Positions 61,082 to 64,000 of a stretch of DNA of 64,000 nucleotides are shown one piece after another. The stretch spans positions 1-64,000 of the forward strand of contig SVUK01000006.1 in the NCBI GenBank assembly GCA_015063325.1, written 5' to 3'. Under the pieces are notes generated by a model. The model was not told the origin of the DNA, made no database searches, and worked only from the letters and a program-made list of their open reading frames with translations. Made by a program: the position numbers and the translations under genes. Position 1 is the stretch's first letter. Each line of letters starts with the position of its first letter. The DNA is from Oscillospiraceae bacterium (lineage in GTDB: Bacteria > Bacillota > Clostridia > Oscillospirales > CAG-272).

Positions 61082-61510
61082 ATGGCAATTCAGCAACTCA
61101 CCGTCTTTTTGGAGAATAAACAGGGAAAACTGGCGGAAATTACACGTCTGTTGGCAAAAAACGGCATTGATCTGCGTGCGCTTTCCATTGCCGATACCGC
61201 CGAGTTTGGTATTTTGCGGCTGATTGTCAGCAATACCGAAAAGGCAAAACAAATTCTCGCGGCGGACGGAACGCTGGTGCAGATTACCGAGGTCGTTGGC
61301 GTTCGTCTTTCGGATCGTCCGGGGGAGCTTGCCGACGTACTGTCTGCGCTGGACGAAAAGCAGATTAACGTCGAGTATCTTTACGCATTTTTGACGCGCA
61401 GTGAAAACAGCGCTTATGTGGTTTTGCGTGTTGCCGACAATGCGGCGGCGGAAGAAACGCTGAAGAAATCGGGATTTCGGCTCGTCGGCGCAGAGGATAT
61501 TGTCTCATAA
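61082..61510 (+). CDS. Double ACT-domain protein
   Basis: 142 aa made of two ACT domains: about 1-68 (LTVFLENKQGKLAEITRLLA, IDLRALSIADTAEFGILRLI) and 70-142 (VGVRLSDRPGELADVLSALD, INVEYLYAFL). ACT domains bind amino acids; these proteins usually accompany paaK/iorAB in anaerobes and may sense aromatic amino acids (inference). The ATG at 61082 has GAGGAGGG seven bases upstream; one at 61076 is too close. Last gene of iorA-iorB-paaK-ACT. Confidence 0.92.
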   Translation: MAIQQLTVFLENKQGKLAEITRLLAKNGIDLRALSIADTAEFGILRLIVSNTEKAKQILAADGTLVQITEVVGVRLSDRPGELADVLSALDEKQINVEYLYAFLTRSENSAYVVLRVADNAAAEETLKKSGFRLVGAEDIVS

Positions 61511-61549
61511 GAAAAATTTAAAAAAGTGTAAAAAAATTATTGCTACCAC

Positions 61550-61578
61550 TTGCAAAAAATCCAAAAAAATGTTATAAT
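61550..61578 (+). promoter_or_regulatory. Promoter of the secreted phosphodiesterase gene
   Basis: TTGCAA (61550-61555), a 17-bp spacer and TATAAT (61573-61578). Confidence 0.8.
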
Positions 61579-61655
61579 AAAGCTAAATTTAGCAATGCAT
61601 ATTTGCGTGCAATATTTGGATTAAAAATTTACAGCTAAAAAGGAGAACGAACCCC

Positions 61656-63317
61656 ATGAAACTGAGAAAGATTTTGGCACTTGTTCTGACGCTTGCAATG
61701 TTGTTCACTTCCGCGGCGTTGATCATTCCCGTTGCGGCGGAAAACACCGATGCTCAAGCGGTCGGCGCGTCGATCCGTACGACCGGAACTCAGGGATTGC
61801 GCTTTATCGGAAAAATCAGAAAGAGCGATTCCGTTCAACCGGGAGAGAACGCAAACTTCGGCTTCCTTCTGCTTCCTGCAACGATGATCACGAGTACAAC
61901 CGAGTGGGATGAGGAAAACCAAGTGAATATCGTCACATCCGATAACATCACTTTGGAAACCGATTTGGTCAAAAAAGTTCCGGCGGTCAATCTGATGGTC
62001 GAAAGTGCCGTTGAAGCGGCGTTCGGCGAAAACTATCAGAATGACTATGAGGAGTATTACTATTTCAACGCCGTTATCACCAATATCCCGGCATCTTTCT
62101 ACGGCGCTGAAATTCTGGCGCGCATTTATGTGACCGAGAATGAAGTAACCACGTATTCGAACCAAATTTCTCGTTCAGTGCAATGCGTTGCCAATACCAT
62201 TAACGAAATGGGCGGCGAGGTACCGGAGTTCATCACAGAGGTTCTTGCGGATTATGAACTCTACGGGAAGGATGTTTTCGTAGATGCCGATTCGTTTGCC
62301 GAGGAATTCTGGGCAACGCAGGTGGAACCCGAAGAACCCGTAAGCACCTTGACCGGCGACTACAAATATGTTGCCATCATCGGTGTGGACGGTGCCGGTG
62401 CCTTCTTCCAGCAAGCAGATACGCCTAATATCGATGCCATTTTTGCAAACGGCGCAGTCACTTATACGGCAAGAACCGAGAATCCTTCCAGCAGCGGTCC
62501 GTGTTGGGGCAGCCTTTTGCACGGCGTTGCGCCGGAAGTCCACGGGGTCAACAATTCCAACATCAATTCGGCTTACCCATATAATTCCGCATATCCCAGC
62601 ATTTTCCGCGTGATCCGCGAGGCGGATGCAAACGTCAAGCTGGCGTCTTTTGCGCAGTGGGGCGAAATCAGCACCGGTTTGATTGAAAACGGTTTCGGTG
62701 TGGACAAGGTTTATGTTCCAACCGCAACGCCCGGCATTCATACCGACGAGGACGGCAACCAGTATTATGCCGATTCCAACGGAAAAATCGACTACGTTTA
62801 TAAAGATTCCAACGGAACCGTTTGCCTGAACTATCGCGATATTCTCAACAAGAATCTGATTTGCGATTATCTGGATGAGGAAATTCCCACGCTCATGTTT
62901 GTTCAGTTCGGCGGCGTGGACTATGCCGGCGAGCACGGCGGCGTTTCCTGGGCAGGCGGCTCCTCCAACAACCAGTTCAACGGCGGTTGGGGCGGCTTTG
63001 GCTCGAAAGCTTACTTACAGCAAATCACCATTACCGACGGTTACATCGGCGAGATTTACGCGAAATATGAGGCGGCAGGCGTGCTGGAAGATACCCTCTT
63101 CATCGTCACTGCTGACCACGGCGGAACCGGTTACGGTCACGGCGGCACCACCGATGCCGAAATGAACATTATGTTTGCCATTTCCGGTAAAACGGTCAAA
63201 CAGGATTGTGCCTTTGAGAATATGAGAATCCGTGATACGGCTGCCATCGTGGCGGAAGCGCTCGGCGTTACAGCTCCGGCAGGTTGGTCGGCAAAAGTTC
63301 CCGAGGACCTGTTTTGA
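61656..63317 (+). CDS. Secreted alkaline-phosphatase-superfamily phosphodiesterase, module 1
   Basis: 553 aa before a stop that I think is a frameshift product. Signal peptide at 1-28. Residues 35-205 form a beta-rich domain (GLRFIGKIRKSD, FGFLLLPATMI, YFNAVITNIPASFYGAEILA) seen in clostridial surface proteins but unnamed. Residues 228-545 form a type I phosphodiesterase/nucleotide pyrophosphatase domain: YVAIIGVDGAGAFF (Asp), PSSSGPCWGSLLHGVAPEVH (nucleophile region), FVQFGGVDYAGEHGG and IVTADHGGTGYGHGG (metal Asp/His). A second copy follows in another frame. Confidence 0.85.
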   Translation: MKLRKILALVLTLAMLFTSAALIIPVAAENTDAQAVGASIRTTGTQGLRFIGKIRKSDSVQPGENANFGFLLLPATMITSTTEWDEENQVNIVTSDNITLETDLVKKVPAVNLMVESAVEAAFGENYQNDYEEYYYFNAVITNIPASFYGAEILARIYVTENEVTTYSNQISRSVQCVANTINEMGGEVPEFITEVLADYELYGKDVFVDADSFAEEFWATQVEPEEPVSTLTGDYKYVAIIGVDGAGAFFQQADTPNIDAIFANGAVTYTARTENPSSSGPCWGSLLHGVAPEVHGVNNSNINSAYPYNSAYPSIFRVIREADANVKLASFAQWGEISTGLIENGFGVDKVYVPTATPGIHTDEDGNQYYADSNGKIDYVYKDSNGTVCLNYRDILNKNLICDYLDEEIPTLMFVQFGGVDYAGEHGGVSWAGGSSNNQFNGGWGGFGSKAYLQQITITDGYIGEIYAKYEAAGVLEDTLFIVTADHGGTGYGHGGTTDAEMNIMFAISGKTVKQDCAFENMRIRDTAAIVAEALGVTAPAGWSAKVPEDLF

Positions 63318-63750
63318 AACCAGCTCGGTTTCCGGCAATTCCTTCGGCGCCTACAAATACGTTGCCGTTATCGGTGTAGACGGCGGCGGAAGCTTCTTCC
63401 AGAATACTTCAACCCCCAATATCGACAGCATTTTCGCAAATGGTGCAACCACCTATAACTGCTATACGCCGGTTTCCATCAGCGCCCAGTCCTGGGGCAG
63501 TATGCTGCACGGCGTTACGGCGGATTACCACAAATTGACCAATAGCAGTATTGCAAGCAACCGTTATCCCACAAATTCCGACTATCCCAGCATTTTCCGC
63601 GTGATTCGCGAGGCGAAACCGAGCGCTGCGCTTGCCTCGGTCGTCGGCTGGTCGGAAATCAACTACGGAATTGTGGAAGAGGGCTTTGATGTTACCAAGC
63701 TGCAAGACAACAGCACCGACGATAGCATCGTCAGGGATCAGGCTTGCAAC
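63314..63750 (+). pseudogene. Second phosphodiesterase module, out of frame with module 1
   Basis: Directly after the module 1 stop, the next frame encodes ETSSVSGNSFGAYKYVAVIG and VDGGGSFFQNTSTPNIDSIF, then SWGSMLHGVTADYHKLTNSS, a clear repeat of module 1. Removing one T from the run at 63312-63315 (CTGTTTTGAAACC) joins the two in frame as EDLFETSSVS. The module breaks off near 63750 after SIVRDQACNY, where module 1 continues NLICDYLDEE. Confidence 0.8.
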
Positions 63751-64000
63751 TATCCAATTATCAGGATGGTTGGGTACATGTGATCATTACCGTCAATCAC
63801 TCTGCAAACCAGGTCAAATGCTATTATGACTTCGTAGAGCAATCTCCGGAATACGATAGAAACGGCCTGACGCTCACGGGAACCAGCCTGACCAGCGGCA
63901 GTACGCTGTGCATTGGGCAGGACGCCCTTGGTCACGAGCAGGATCATCTGCCGGCATATCTGGACGACGTGATGATCTTCAACGGCGTTCTGACATCCTC
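63751..64000 (+). pseudogene. LamG-like (concanavalin-type) domain fragment, runs off window
   Basis: The frame of module 1 re-opens and reads NYQDGWVHVIITVNHSANQV, then DGLT-like RNGLTLTGTSLTSGSTLCIG and HLPAYLDDVMIFNGVLTS, the sheet pattern and Asp of LamG/LamGL carbohydrate-binding domains. It joins module 2 abruptly and out of frame. This is either a deletion-fusion or an assembly join within a repetitive surface-protein gene. Confidence 0.7.

Noticed and set aside
59746..61083. 445-codon minus-strand ORF opposite paaK
   Set aside because: Antisense shadow; the plus strand encodes a full-length PaaK.

Overview
This 64 kb window looks like the chromosome of an endospore-forming, anaerobic, fermentative Bacillota of class Clostridia (Oscillospiraceae/Christensenellales-like; the exact taxon cannot be read from the sequence). 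The reasons are dipicolinate synthase dpaAB next to a SpoVB-type flippase, a T-box leader, Gram-positive style sigma-A promoters (nearly all with a 17-bp spacer), strong AGGAGG ribosome binding sites, meso-DAP dehydrogenase lysine synthesis, and a ferredoxin-dependent indolepyruvate oxidoreductase. No tRNA, rRNA, insertion sequence, prophage or CRISPR array was recognised.

Layout. 1-2.4 kb: the 5' part of an XRE-cupin-acyl-CoA-synthetase fusion on the minus strand, behind a T-box leader. 2.5-9.3 kb: a shrunken PurL-like protein, tRNA methylthiotransferase MtaB, uracil phosphoribosyltransferase, a pseudouridine synthase and Lnt. 9.4-13.4 kb: the dapA-dapB-ddh-lysA operon. 13.5-16.3 kb: argGH behind ARG-box-like operators. 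16.3-27.4 kb: housekeeping and sporulation genes (a 17-bp tandem array, acyl carrier protein, ComEC, dpaAB, SpoVB, rubredoxin, DUF4037/TPR pair, truB, trmB, metA). 27.5-40.3 kb: a co-directional surface polysaccharide cluster (phosphoglycosyl transferase, HpcH aldolase, 2-hydroxyacid dehydrogenase, LicD, five glycosyltransferases, Wzy-like, Wzx, LicC-like). It appears AT-richer than its surroundings and is closed by a strong bidirectional terminator.

40.3-45.7 kb: an exported phosphatase/nuclease, a small unknown protein, RNase HI, an SGNH hydrolase and a TetR-ABC exporter operon. 45.7-53.0 kb: an aromatic amino acid operon (pheA, aroB, a fused aroE-aroK, aroQ, aroA, tyrA, aroF). It is preceded by what I read as a leader-peptide attenuator with a Tyr/Phe-rich 27-residue ORF and five mutually exclusive RNA segments. 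53.9-54.7 kb has no conventional gene. It holds a promoter-to-terminator transcript of about 440 nt with three near-identical modules, each a Shine-Dalgarno sequence followed by an AUG, a single sense codon and a stop.

54.7-61.5 kb: an aryl/2-oxo acid catabolic group (amidohydrolase, acyl-CoA synthetase, iorA, iorB, phenylacetate-CoA ligase, double-ACT sensor). The window ends in a frameshifted, modular secreted phosphodiesterase gene.

Together the window shows both the making (aro/phe/tyr, Arg, Lys, Met) and the oxidative breakdown (IorAB plus acyl-CoA ligases) of amino acids, with RNA-level control at several points. The strongest candidates for something undescribed are the mini-ORF RNA at 54.14-54.59 kb and the Tyr/Phe attenuator at 45.79-46.0 kb.
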